Position numbers and translations under genes: made by a program
Assembly: GCA_002327225.1 (NCBI GenBank)
Contig: DCUN01000151.1
Span: forward strand, 7,654-28,215
Origin: Desulfobulbaceae bacterium UBA2213
GTDB lineage: Bacteria > Desulfobacterota > Desulfobulbia > Desulfobulbales > Desulfocapsaceae
Direction: 5' to 3'
Length of the DNA stretch: 20,562 nucleotides
Shown: piece after piece, positions 8,475 to 15,329 of the stretch
Position numbering within the stretch: the first letter of the stretch is position 1
Layout: each line of letters opens with the position of its first letter
The notes under the pieces: generated by a model
What the model saw: only the letters and a program-made list of their open reading frames with translations
Told to the model about the DNA's origin: nothing
Databases searched by the model: none

Positions 8475-9815
8475 TTATACAACACCCTGGTCAAGCATTG
8501 CGTCCGCAACCTTCACGAAACCTGCTATGTTGGCGCCCTTTACGTAGTTGATATAGCCATCTTCTTCCCGGCCATATTTTACACAACTCTCATGGATGTT
8601 AACCTTGATACGGCGGAGTTTCTGGTCAACCTCTTCACGGGTCCAGGATGTTCTCATGCTGTTCTGGCTCATCTCAAGCCCTGAGGTTGAAACACCACCC
8701 GCATTGGCGGCCTTGCCGGGAGCGTAAAGGATTCTGGCTTCCTGAAAGACCTTGACAGCATCCGGGACGGTTGGCATGTTGGCTCCTTCACCGATGACAT
8801 AGCAGCCATTCTTGACCAGGGTTTTGGCATCATTCTCGTCAATCTCATTCTGGGTGGCGCTTGGGAAGGCAATGTCGCACGGGATTCCCCATGGACGCTT
8901 ACCCGCAGTGTATGTGCAACCCTCAAGGGCCTTGGCGCATTCGCTGATCCGTCCGCGTTTAACGTTCTTAAGCTCAAACACAAACTTGAGATCATGCGCA
9001 GTGAATCCGGCGGATTTATGAACAAAGCCGGCTGAATCGGAAAAGGTGACGACCTTGGCTCCGAGCTCCATAAGCTTTTCAGCGGTGTATTGGGCAACAT
9101 TGCCGGAACCAGACACGGTGCAGACTTTGCCGGCAATGTCTTCTCCGCGGGTCTTCAGCATTTCCTGGACAAAATAAACACAACCGTAGCCAGTGGCTTC
9201 AGGTCGAATCAAGCTGCCGCCCCAGCCGATAGCCTTGCCTGTCAGCACGCCGGTGAATTCATTTCTCAGTCGTTTGTACTGGCCGAACATGAAGCCAATC
9301 TCTCGTGCTCCCACACCGATATCGCCGGCAGGGACATCGGTGTTCTCACCGATATGGCGGAACAGCTCACTCATAAAGCTCTGACAGAATTTCATAACCT
9401 CGGTATCCGTCTTCCCTTTGGGATCGAAATCAGAACCACCCTTGCCGCCGCCCATGGGCAAGGTGGTCAGGCTGTTTTTGAATACCTGCTCAAAGGCGAG
9501 AAACTTCAAGATGCCCAGATTGACGCTGGGGTGGAAGCGCAGGCCACCTTTGTAAGGCCCGATAGCGCTGTTCATCTCGATCCGGTATCCTGTGTTTACC
9601 TGAACCTTCTGCTTGTCATCAAGCCAGGGCACCCTGAAGATGATAATCCGCTCGGGGATAATCATTCTTTCTAAAATGTTTGCTTCAGCATAGCGGGGAT
9701 TTTCTTTCAAGAATGGGGCGAGGGATTCCGCGACCTCTTCAACCGCCTGGTGAAATTCTAACTCGCCAGGATTTTTGCGAATAACACCAGCCATAAACTC
9801 TTTGACATTCTCCAT
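8475..9815 (-). CDS. gdhA: glutamate dehydrogenase, hexameric, probably NADP-specific
   Basis: Interconverts 2-oxoglutarate plus ammonium and glutamate in the cytoplasm. The 446-residue length is normal for the bacterial hexameric family. Visible motifs are YKGGLRFHPSVN near residue 90, PMGGGKGGSDFDPKGK around residue 125 with the substrate-binding lysines, PAGDIGVGAREIGFM near 165, the Rossmann motif SGSGNVAQYTAEKL near 240 and FSDSAGF after it, where the Ser favours NADP(H). AAGGAG lies 7 nt before the ATG, a strong ribosome site. It is a single-gene unit with its own terminator downstream and a promoter about 165 bp upstream, so the mRNA should carry a leader of about 160 nt that includes a hairpin element. 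It faces nrpR divergently. Confidence 0.97.
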   Translation of the reverse strand: MENVKEFMAGVIRKNPGELEFHQAVEEVAESLAPFLKENPRYAEANILERMIIPERIIIFRVPWLDDKQKVQVNTGYRIEMNSAIGPYKGGLRFHPSVNLGILKFLAFEQVFKNSLTTLPMGGGKGGSDFDPKGKTDTEVMKFCQSFMSELFRHIGENTDVPAGDIGVGAREIGFMFGQYKRLRNEFTGVLTGKAIGWGGSLIRPEATGYGCVYFVQEMLKTRGEDIAGKVCTVSGSGNVAQYTAEKLMELGAKVVTFSDSAGFVHKSAGFTAHDLKFVFELKNVKRGRISECAKALEGCTYTAGKRPWGIPCDIAFPSATQNEIDENDAKTLVKNGCYVIGEGANMPTVPDAVKVFQEARILYAPGKAANAGGVSTSGLEMSQNSMRTSWTREEVDQKLRRIKVNIHESCVKYGREEDGYINYVKGANIAGFVKVADAMLDQGVV

Positions 9816-9865
9816 GATTTTCTCCTTGAGGCATTGTTAATTTTTGGTATGCTGCAAGCACTTTT

Positions 9866-9944
9866 TAGTGCCTTACAGCTCATTTTCTTGTTTTTTCACA
9901 AGAAAATGAGCTGCGAAAGGCACTTATCCCGTTCATTGGGGTTA
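9866..9944 (+). repeat. hairpin repeat element, copy 2, inside the predicted gdhA leader
   Basis: Near-identical to the copy at 11234-11313, differing by one T in the loop. Outer stem AGTGCCTT/AAGGCACT, then CAG/CTG, then an inner stem CTCATTTTCTTG / CAAGAAAATGAG around a T-rich loop. The non-stem tail ends GTTCATTGGGGTTA. If the promoter at 9981-10008 is right, this hairpin is transcribed as part of the gdhA 5' leader. Confidence 0.85.
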
Positions 9945-9966
9945 CGTGTTGTAAGCACATGGTTTC

Positions 9967-9980
9967 GGCAAACAGTTGCC
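9967..9980 (-). promoter_or_regulatory. operator-like palindrome at the gdhA start site
   Basis: GGCAAACAGTTGCC, readable as GGCA-N6-TGCC. It begins immediately after the -10 box and spans the predicted transcription start, a classical repressor site. Known NrpR operators in methanogens have the shape GGAA-N6-TTCC or GGTA-N6-TACC, so the geometry fits binding by the neighbouring NrpR homologue. That assignment is inference. Confidence 0.5.
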
Positions 9981-10008
9981 ATGATAACATGAAAAAATGT
10001 TTTTTCAA
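9981..10008 (-). promoter_or_regulatory. gdhA promoter (sigma70-like)
   Basis: On the minus strand TTGAAA (10003-10008), 16-bp spacer, TATCAT (9981-9986). Each box matches consensus in 5 of 6 positions. The predicted start is near 9974, giving a leader of about 160 nt. Confidence 0.6.
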
Positions 10009-10072
10009 TCGCTAAGAGACCCACTTTTCAGGAGTGCGCAGCACCTCACGCTTTCCACGGAATAGCTATTAT

Positions 10073-10086
10073 CGGCAGAACTGCCG
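10073..10086. promoter_or_regulatory. palindrome CGGCAG-AA-CTGCCG
   Basis: Perfect 6-bp arms around AA, containing GGCA-N4-TGCC. It shares its core with the palindromes at 9967-9980 and 10147-10158, all within 200 bp, so it is a candidate auxiliary operator between gdhA and nrpR. The following hairpin at 10089-10106 may instead form one double structure with it. Confidence 0.35.
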
Positions 10087-10142
10087 GTCCTTCTTGGCGA
10101 AGAAGGGTGTTGTGGGGATGTTTCAGGCGATGCCTCTGGTCG

Positions 10143-10172
10143 ATTCGGCAAATTTGCCATATTTTGCCGAAT
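10143..10172 (+). promoter_or_regulatory. compound palindrome upstream of nrpR
   Basis: Ten-base arms ATTCGGCAAA (10143-10152) and TTTGCCGAAT (10163-10172) flank a 10-bp spacer. Inside, GGCAAATTTGCC (10147-10158) is itself a perfect 12-bp palindrome. TTCGGCAAA followed by TTGCCAT also occurs at the gdhA operator (9964-9982). The third TTGCC could serve as the -35 region of an nrpR promoter. Autoregulation by NrpR is a reasonable guess. Confidence 0.45.
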
Positions 10173-10186
10173 TTTTTTATGTTTTA

Positions 10187-10216
10187 TTTATAAATAATTC
10201 TTGCTCTCGCTAAAAT
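10187..10216 (+). promoter_or_regulatory. candidate nrpR promoter, possibly leaderless
   Basis: TTTATA (10187-10192), 18-bp spacer, TAAAAT (10211-10216). The -10 box matches consensus in 5 of 6 positions and ends only 7 bp before the nrpR ATG, so transcription would start at or next to the start codon. No Shine-Dalgarno sequence is visible before that ATG, which agrees with a leaderless mRNA. A competing -10, TATAAA (10189-10194), would give a leader of about 20 nt. Confidence 0.35.
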
Positions 10217-10223
10217 AAATTTC

Positions 10224-11228
10224 ATGAGTGATAAAACCGATAGAAAGGAACTGGTAATCCTGCGCATTCTGAAAGATGCGGAAGTCCCTGTGTCCAGTTC
10301 CAAATTAATGGAGAATCTGAACGCCATGGGACAGGATTTCAGTGAGAGGACAGTTCGCTATTATTTCCAGATACTTGACGAAAAAGGGCTGACTGAAAAC
10401 CATGGTAAGAAGGGGCGGGTTATTACGGAACTTGGCCTCAAGGAGCTGGGCCGGGCCAATGTTTTCGACAAGGTTGGTTTCCTGGGGGCAAAGATTGATC
10501 AATTGACCTACCGGATGAGCTTTGATCTCCATAAGAGGAGCGGCACGGTCATTACCAATATCAGTCTTATTGAGACCAGAATGTTGCCCCGGGTCGCACC
10601 TCTGATCTGTCAGGTCTATGAGGCGGGGTATTCAATGGGAACCATGATGGCTCTGTTCAAATCCGGTGAAAGAGTGGGTGGTTCAATAATCCCGGATGGC
10701 ATGACAGGCTTTGGCACAGTCTGCTCTATTACCCTGAACGGGGTTCTGCTTGCCCATGGCATCCCGACCCATTCGAGCTTCGGCGGCCTCCTGGAGCTTC
10801 GCAATCACCAGCCGACTCGATTTGTCGAAATCATCAAGTATGACGGGACCAGCATTGATCCCTTGGAGGTCTTTATCAGGAGCGGCATGACAGATTATGC
10901 TGGAGCAATCAAAAACGGCAATGGTCGGATTGGCGTCGGCTTCAGGGAGGTGCCGGCCGACAGTCGGGAGAATGTACTTGCCCTGAGCGAGACGCTCAAG
11001 GACGTCGGGTTGGGTGGAATCATGCTGGTTGGCTGGCCCGGTCAACCCCTGCTGGAAATTCCGGTAACGGAAGGAAGGGCCGGGGTTGTCGTCATCGGTG
11101 GCCTTAACCCGGTGGCCATTCTCGAGGAGACCGGGATCAAAATACAATCCCGGGCCTTGGCCGGCATGGTTGAATATGAAAAATTATTTCATTACCAAGA
11201 AATGGCTGATCGGATCAGGCGGGTGTAA
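10224..11228 (+). CDS. nrpR: NrpR-type nitrogen regulator (winged helix + one NrpR domain)
   Basis: Transcriptional regulator of the NrpR family, studied in methanogens, where it represses nitrogen-assimilation genes and is released by 2-oxoglutarate. Residues 1 to about 75 form a winged helix of the RNase R/NrpR type (ILRILKDAEVPVSSSKL, then SERTVRYYFQILDEKGL). Residues 80-334 are one NrpR regulatory domain, with GGSIIPDGMTGFGTVCSI and GGIMLVGWPGQPLLEI as landmarks. Methanococcus NrpR has two such domains in tandem, so the 334-residue form is a single-domain version that may act as a homodimer. It is transcribed away from gdhA and has no visible Shine-Dalgarno site. gdhA and the glutamate synthase operon are its natural candidate targets. 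Confidence 0.85.
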   Translation: MSDKTDRKELVILRILKDAEVPVSSSKLMENLNAMGQDFSERTVRYYFQILDEKGLTENHGKKGRVITELGLKELGRANVFDKVGFLGAKIDQLTYRMSFDLHKRSGTVITNISLIETRMLPRVAPLICQVYEAGYSMGTMMALFKSGERVGGSIIPDGMTGFGTVCSITLNGVLLAHGIPTHSSFGGLLELRNHQPTRFVEIIKYDGTSIDPLEVFIRSGMTDYAGAIKNGNGRIGVGFREVPADSRENVLALSETLKDVGLGGIMLVGWPGQPLLEIPVTEGRAGVVVIGGLNPVAILEETGIKIQSRALAGMVEYEKLFHYQEMADRIRRV

Positions 11229-11233
11229 TCTTT

Positions 11234-11313
11234 TAGTGCCTTACAGCTCATTTTCTTGTTTTTTTCACAAGAAAATGAGCTGCGAAAGGCACTTATCCCG
11301 TTCATTGGGGTTA
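11234..11313 (+). repeat. hairpin repeat element, copy 3, after nrpR
   Basis: Same element as 9866-9944, one base longer in the T-rich loop. It begins 5 bp after the nrpR stop and ends at the left border of the 286-bp duplication. Its terminal GGGGTTA provides the TAA stop of the minus-strand small gene at 11311-11502. It may also act as a terminator for both converging genes. Confidence 0.85.
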
Positions 11314-11502
11314 GTCATCTTCAAAGTCGTACTCATCCATCATGGTCTCGGCCAGGCTGAGAAATACCCCCATGGATTCGCTGAGGTTTTTCACCACCTG
11401 GCTGTAGGCCACCTTTTCTTCTACAGTTTTGGCCTTTGCCATTGCCTTGATTGTTGCCAGCAATTCATTGGACATGCCTTCCATTATCTTCTCTGGTTCC
11501 AT
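11311..11502 (-). CDS. small acidic helical protein, left copy (63 aa)
   Basis: I do not recognise a family. The start is the ATG preceded by GGAGG 6 nt upstream, an excellent ribosome site. The 63-residue product begins MEPEKIMEGMSNELL, looks helical throughout and ends in an acidic DEYDFEDD tail. There are no Cys residues, no signal peptide and no membrane segment. The right copy (20064-20261) encodes the same sequence plus Ser-Leu; the single coding difference in the shared part is synonymous. The last two residues are lost here because a hairpin element joins exactly at that point and supplies the stop codon. The strong ribosome site and silent substitution favour a real gene. Confidence 0.65.
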   Translation of the reverse strand: MEPEKIMEGMSNELLATIKAMAKAKTVEEKVAYSQVVKNLSESMGVFLSLAETMMDEYDFEDD

Positions 11503-11598
11503 GCTTTCCTCCCTGGTGTGAAGTCTGTTGTCGTTTTGAAAATATGAGGACAATGTAGCGTACGCGATTTTTGATTTTTCCGAAAGGCTCTCAAAGAA
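11313..11598. repeat. 286-bp duplicated segment, left copy
   Basis: Aligns without gaps to 20072-20357 in the same orientation; I count 5 mismatches. It contains the small gene, its ribosome site and its promoter. The left border is the hairpin element; the right border corresponds to the last codons of the tolC-like gene in the other copy, but no tolC sequence continues here. Confidence 0.95.
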
Positions 11599-11866
11599 CA
11601 GATCAAACAGGAGGTCTAAGAAGAGGAACGCGGCCGATGAGAATGAGTGGAGGGATTGAGAAGTGAGTTGGATTGCTCGTGAGGGGCAAAAGGGTATGAT
11701 ACCTAGGAATCTTTTCAAGGTTCCGTTGACAATCTCGCAAAAAGTCGAAAAAGCCTGTCGTCTCGAGCGTCAGCGAGACATTTTGTTCCTCAACCAATCG
11801 ATACTCTTAAGATTTCCCCCGTTGGTGGAAATGACAGTATGGTCATCTGGACTTTTGACGAGTCTC
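11503..11866. other. intergenic region between the left small gene and flxA
   Basis: 364 bp. The left part (to 11598) is duplicated sequence with a promoter-like pair on the minus strand, TCGCGT (11562-11567), 17 bp, TATTTT (11539-11544). The right part (11599-11866) has no gene I can support. A short stem there may end the flx operon. The stretch around 11735-11790 looks like a dispersed noncoding repeat of the kind common in these genomes, but I cannot prove that from one copy. Confidence 0.5.
11760..11779 (-). terminator. candidate terminator of the hdr-flx operon
   Basis: Stem GTCTCG / CGAGAC (11760-11765, 11774-11779) with an 8-nt loop, about 90 bp after the flxA stop. On the minus strand CTTTTT follows within about 10 nt. 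The stem is short, so the call is weak. Confidence 0.3.
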
Positions 11867-12700
11867 TCAATATTCAATTGGCAGTTTTTTCACCTGGCGA
11901 CGGGTGAACACCGGCCCATCCTTACACACCAGAGTGGGGCCGACATTACAATGGCAGCAGACGCCCTCACCGCATTTCATCCTGTTTTCCAGAGAAAGAT
12001 AGACCTGATCATCCGTCCAACCGATCGCCTCCAGAGGCGGCATGGTAAACTTGATCATAATCGGCGGACCGCAGATAAGGGCCACACTGTTTTCAGGTGA
12101 AGGCGCGACCTGCCCGGCAATGGTCGGCACAAAACCGACCAGGCCGTCCCAGCCCGGCGCTTCACGATCGATGGTGACATGCAGGTCGATATCACCCCGC
12201 TGCGCCCATTGCTGCAATTCATCCCGATAAAGAAGCATGCCCGGGGTACGGGCGCCATAGATAAAGGTGATCTTGCCGTAATCTGAGCGCCGGGCCAGCA
12301 GGGAAATCAGGGTGGCGCGCAGGGTGGTCACTGCAAAGCCACCGGCAATGATGACGATATTCTTGCCCTTCATCTCCGTATCAACGGGAAAGCCTTTGCC
12401 CAAGGGGCCGCGCACTCCCATTCGATCACCGATAGTCATCTGGTGCAGGGCAGTGGTCACCTTGCCGGCCCGGTTGACCGTAAAAAGGAGATGGTCTTCT
12501 TCGGTCGGCGAAGAGGCAATGCCGATGGGGATTTCTCCCTGACCTGCCAGCGACAGCATGGCAAACTGTCCCGCCACATGCTTCCAGGCCTTTGTGTGGG
12601 CCTCATTCTCAAAGACAAGTTTGAAGCTCTTCTGGTTACCGTCTTCCGTCTCAACCACTATGTCGTCGATGCGGACAGGGTATGGCATATAGGATATCAT
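11867..12700 (-). CDS. flxA: FlxA: FAD/NAD(P)-binding oxidoreductase subunit
   Basis: Last gene of the operon and the likely entry point for NAD(P)H electrons. The 277-residue protein has the ferredoxin-NADP reductase fold: an FAD-binding barrel over the first 100 residues (GQFAMLSLAG, GPLGKGFP), then a nucleotide-binding half with IVIIAGGFAVTTLRA and LICGPPIM. The C-terminus holds CGEGVCCHCNVG and a later Cys, the [2Fe-2S] motif of the sulfhydrogenase gamma / dihydroorotate dehydrogenase electron-transfer group. In Desulfovibrio, FlxABCD with HdrABC oxidises NADH. The ATG lies 4 bp after the flxB stop; GGAG about 8 nt upstream supports it, though Met5 is a possible alternative start. Confidence 0.88.
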   Translation of the reverse strand: MISYMPYPVRIDDIVVETEDGNQKSFKLVFENEAHTKAWKHVAGQFAMLSLAGQGEIPIGIASSPTEEDHLLFTVNRAGKVTTALHQMTIGDRMGVRGPLGKGFPVDTEMKGKNIVIIAGGFAVTTLRATLISLLARRSDYGKITFIYGARTPGMLLYRDELQQWAQRGDIDLHVTIDREAPGWDGLVGFVPTIAGQVAPSPENSVALICGPPIMIKFTMPPLEAIGWTDDQVYLSLENRMKCGEGVCCHCNVGPTLVCKDGPVFTRRQVKKLPIEY

Positions 12701-12704
12701 TATC

Positions 12705-13760
12705 TTACTCCACCGCCGTGAGATGCATCAGGTCATCCATGACCTCACGGATGTCAATGTTAACAGGACAATCCTTGACGCAGCGCCCACACCCCACACA
12801 GGAGAAGGGGCCGAAGCGGTCCGGAAAATATTTCAGTTTGTGCAGGAAGCGGTTGCGGGTCCGCTGCACCTTCTGCCCCCGTGGATTATGGCCGGAGGTG
12901 TGCAGGCTGTAGAGGGGGAACATGCAGGAGTCCCAATAACGGATACGTCGTCCCTGGCCGCGGACCACCTCGTCCTGGATATCAAAACAGTAACAGGTAG
13001 GACAGATAAAGGTGCAGGCCCCGCAGTTGATGCACGCTTCTCCCAGTGACTGCCACATGGCGGCATCATAAAGAGTACCCAGCTCACTGCCCTTCAGGCT
13101 GTCAAGCTCCGTTGCACTCGGATTCCCCCCTGCATTGCGGCGGGCGGCAAGGGCCGAGATATCGCCCTCAGGGGCCGGGGCAAGCTCAAGGCCGGTCACC
13201 AGGGCCTCGCCTTTTTCACTGCACACCTCGACGATAAAACCATCCTCAGCTCGGGACAAGGCAAGATCAAGACCTTCATTGTCGAGCGGTGAGCCACCCA
13301 TCCGGCTGCAGAAGCAGGTTGACAGGGTCTGGTCGCAGATAAAACCAACCAACGCCGTCCGCTGTCGATTGGCCTGGAAAAATTGATCTTCCTGGTAGGG
13401 CAGATTGTTGAGCAGGACACTTCTGGCATCACAGGGTCGGACACCAAGCACGACCTGCATGTCTTTGGATCTTTCAGGCTCCCGCATCATTCCCTTATCC
13501 GGACGGGTATTCTCCAGGGTGTAGGTGAGCAGGGTTTCCGGTTGCGGAAAGAAAAACGGCTTTACCGATGCCAGCGTTGGCCCAGTCAGCAAGGGGAGAA
13601 GAGTGAGTGCTGCACTGCCGTCCACCCTGCACCAGCCGGGGGCACAGTCAGGAGAGGCAGCGGCTTGTTTTTCCATGGCAGGGGCATAGACCACATGGAC
13701 CTTGTTCCACTGCTCTATCATCGTGTCCAGTTCTGCTGGAGAGATCTTGAAAACCTTCAC
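12705..13760 (-). CDS. flxB: FlxB: 4Fe-4S dicluster electron-transfer subunit
   Basis: Relays electrons between FlxA and the rest of the complex. The 351-residue protein matches the hydrogenase-beta / anaerobic sulfite reductase A group: a mixed N-terminal part with VLGVRPCDARSVLL and STCFCSRMGG, then two ferredoxin motifs in the C-terminal third, CINCGACTFICPTCYC (near residue 240) and CVGCGRCVKDCPVN (near 325). It starts at GTG (13758-13760), with AGGAGG about 10 nt before it inside the end of flxC; only 2 bp separate the two genes. Confidence 0.87.
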   Translation of the reverse strand: MKVFKISPAELDTMIEQWNKVHVVYAPAMEKQAAASPDCAPGWCRVDGSAALTLLPLLTGPTLASVKPFFFPQPETLLTYTLENTRPDKGMMREPERSKDMQVVLGVRPCDARSVLLNNLPYQEDQFFQANRQRTALVGFICDQTLSTCFCSRMGGSPLDNEGLDLALSRAEDGFIVEVCSEKGEALVTGLELAPAPEGDISALAARRNAGGNPSATELDSLKGSELGTLYDAAMWQSLGEACINCGACTFICPTCYCFDIQDEVVRGQGRRIRYWDSCMFPLYSLHTSGHNPRGQKVQRTRNRFLHKLKYFPDRFGPFSCVGCGRCVKDCPVNIDIREVMDDLMHLTAVE

Positions 13761-13762
13761 TG

Positions 13763-14821
13763 TTATTTGCCCTCCTTGACAGCCCTGGGCACAGGGGTGA
13801 GCTCGGTTATAATAAATTTCTCGGGGTCGTCCATGGTATAGGTCGTAAGCGGCAAAGGAGAATCAGGCTCCATCCCCGCTTCGATATTATAGAGGTTCAG
13901 GACATCCTTGTTCAACTTCTTCGTCAGCAGGCGCATATTGATCCCCATAGGGCAGACCGTCTCACAGGTGCCGCAGTCGGTGCAACGCCCGGCACAGTGA
14001 TAGGCCCGCAGGACATGAAAAAGACCGGTATCCACTGCATCCAGGCTCTTGCCCACCCACTGGGGTTTGGCATCATCGACAAAACAGGTGGGACAGTAGC
14101 AGAGCGGGCAGGCGTTGCGGCAGGCATAGCAACGGATACAGGTGGAAAACTCCCGGGTAAACCAGGCCCAGCGCTCATCTCCGGATTGCTGCTCAATCTC
14201 CTCTACCTGCTTGAAGGGGTTGGGGTTCTTGCGTTCAGAGACCGGTTCGCCGATGCGGAGATCGACGAGCACCGGATCAGGATGGGTGCAGCTCTGACAG
14301 TTGTCGCGCACCACGCTCCAGCGGTTGATGGTCTCGGCAAAGTCGGCACCGCGCACAACCAGCTCATGATCACCCTCTTCCACCGCCAGGATCTCCAGGC
14401 CCGGGAACAGGGCCTCCACCTTGCGCCGGCTGACCATGCCACGGCTGCCAACACCCATGACCACCACCCGGCCGCGAGCCACCTGATGTTCCTGGATCTG
14501 TACCACAATATTGCGTGACCAGCAGCCAGTGGCCAGAATTGCCACCTTGGGCAAGGGCCCTTCATGCTTGGGATCACGAGGCCCGCGCGGCGGTTCCACC
14601 GATTTGAGCGCCGCCGGCAGATAGTTGGCCAGATTCAGCACACAGAAGGCGCTCCAGATCAGCTTGCTGCAATCCTCAGGCCTCCGGACAACCAGCGGCT
14701 TGACCGTCATGGGCAGACTGCCTGCACCATAGCCTAGAACCGCGGCCACCTCTCCCTCTTCCAGAAGTTTCCTGGCTTGGGCCCGGATCTCTTCGCTTAT
14801 TCTCTTATTTATTGTTGGCAT
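13763..14821 (-). CDS. flxC: FlxC: Fe-S subunit of the Flx-Hdr complex
   Basis: The 352-residue protein has a front domain recalling the F420-hydrogenase beta/CoB-reductase N-region (VAAVLGYGAG, VAILATGCWSRNIV, VVVMGVGSRGM) and a second half with two Fe-S motifs, CIRCYACRNACPLCYCPTC (near residue 230) and CTDCGTCETVCPMG (near 290). Position between flxD and flxB, 12 bp after one and 2 bp before the other, matches the Flx module. It probably wires FlxA/FlxB to FlxD. The letter C rests on order and composition rather than on a unique motif. Confidence 0.8.
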   Translation of the reverse strand: MPTINKRISEEIRAQARKLLEEGEVAAVLGYGAGSLPMTVKPLVVRRPEDCSKLIWSAFCVLNLANYLPAALKSVEPPRGPRDPKHEGPLPKVAILATGCWSRNIVVQIQEHQVARGRVVVMGVGSRGMVSRRKVEALFPGLEILAVEEGDHELVVRGADFAETINRWSVVRDNCQSCTHPDPVLVDLRIGEPVSERKNPNPFKQVEEIEQQSGDERWAWFTREFSTCIRCYACRNACPLCYCPTCFVDDAKPQWVGKSLDAVDTGLFHVLRAYHCAGRCTDCGTCETVCPMGINMRLLTKKLNKDVLNLYNIEAGMEPDSPLPLTTYTMDDPEKFIITELTPVPRAVKEGK

Positions 14822-14833
14822 GGTCTCTGTATG

Positions 14834-15280
14834 TTAAGCGGCCTGTACGGCGTCGAGTTGTTTGACCAGCCTGCTCGCAGGCCCCAGTGCTTTCACTCTC
14901 TCGGTCACGCTGTGGACGACCTCGGCAAACTGCTCGCCCTCTGAGGCCGACACCCAGGAAAAACTGACCCGCCCCGGCTCAATGCCGATGAAATCAAGCA
15001 GATTACTCAGCAGGGCAAAGCGCCTCTTGGCAAAATAATTGCCGCTGATATAGTGGCAGTCACCCGGATGGCAACCGGAAACCAGGATCCCATCGGCACC
15101 CGATTTGAGGGCCGACATGATCATATTCTCACTCACCCTGCCGGAACAGGGCACCTTGACAATCCTGATATTGGGTGGATACTGGAAGCGGCTGACGCCT
15201 GCCAGGTCCGCTCCGGCATAACTGCACCAGTTACACAAGAAAGCGATAATCTTCGGTTCCCAGTTATTCGTTTCGCTCAT
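14834..15280 (-). CDS. flxD: FlxD/MvhD: hydrogenase-type iron-sulfur delta subunit
   Basis: A 148-residue MvhD-family protein, which in methanogens bridges the hydrogenase to HdrA. The signature Cys pairs are visible: FLCNWCSYAGADLAG near residue 14, VPCSGRVS near residue 43 and GCHPGDCHY near residue 69. Here it would connect the Flx module to HdrA, whose gene ends 49 bp upstream. The ribosome site before the ATG is weak (AAAGAG). No selenocysteine codon occurs in it, although some methanogen homologues carry one. Confidence 0.9.
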   Translation of the reverse strand: MSETNNWEPKIIAFLCNWCSYAGADLAGVSRFQYPPNIRIVKVPCSGRVSENMIMSALKSGADGILVSGCHPGDCHYISGNYFAKRRFALLSNLLDFIGIEPGRVSFSWVSASEGEQFAEVVHSVTERVKALGPASRLVKQLDAVQAA

Positions 15281-15329
15281 AGTTATCTCTTTGTTTATTG
15301 GTCAGACAGCTCTTTTCTGCACTTGTTCA

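Larger units (their letters stand above)
9816..10223. other. divergent gdhA-nrpR regulatory region
   Basis: 408 bp without a gene. It holds hairpin element copy 2 (9866-9944), the gdhA promoter and operator-like palindrome (9967-10008), two further GGCA-N4-TGCC palindromes (10073-10086, 10143-10172), a short perfect hairpin CCTTCTT-GGCG-AAGAAGG (10089-10106) and a candidate nrpR promoter. This density of palindromes suggests one shared control region. Confidence 0.7.

Noticed and set aside
11603..11797. 64-codon minus-strand frame between the small gene and flxA
   Set aside because: No ribosome site and a Pro/Leu-rich end; it more likely translates a noncoding dispersed repeat.
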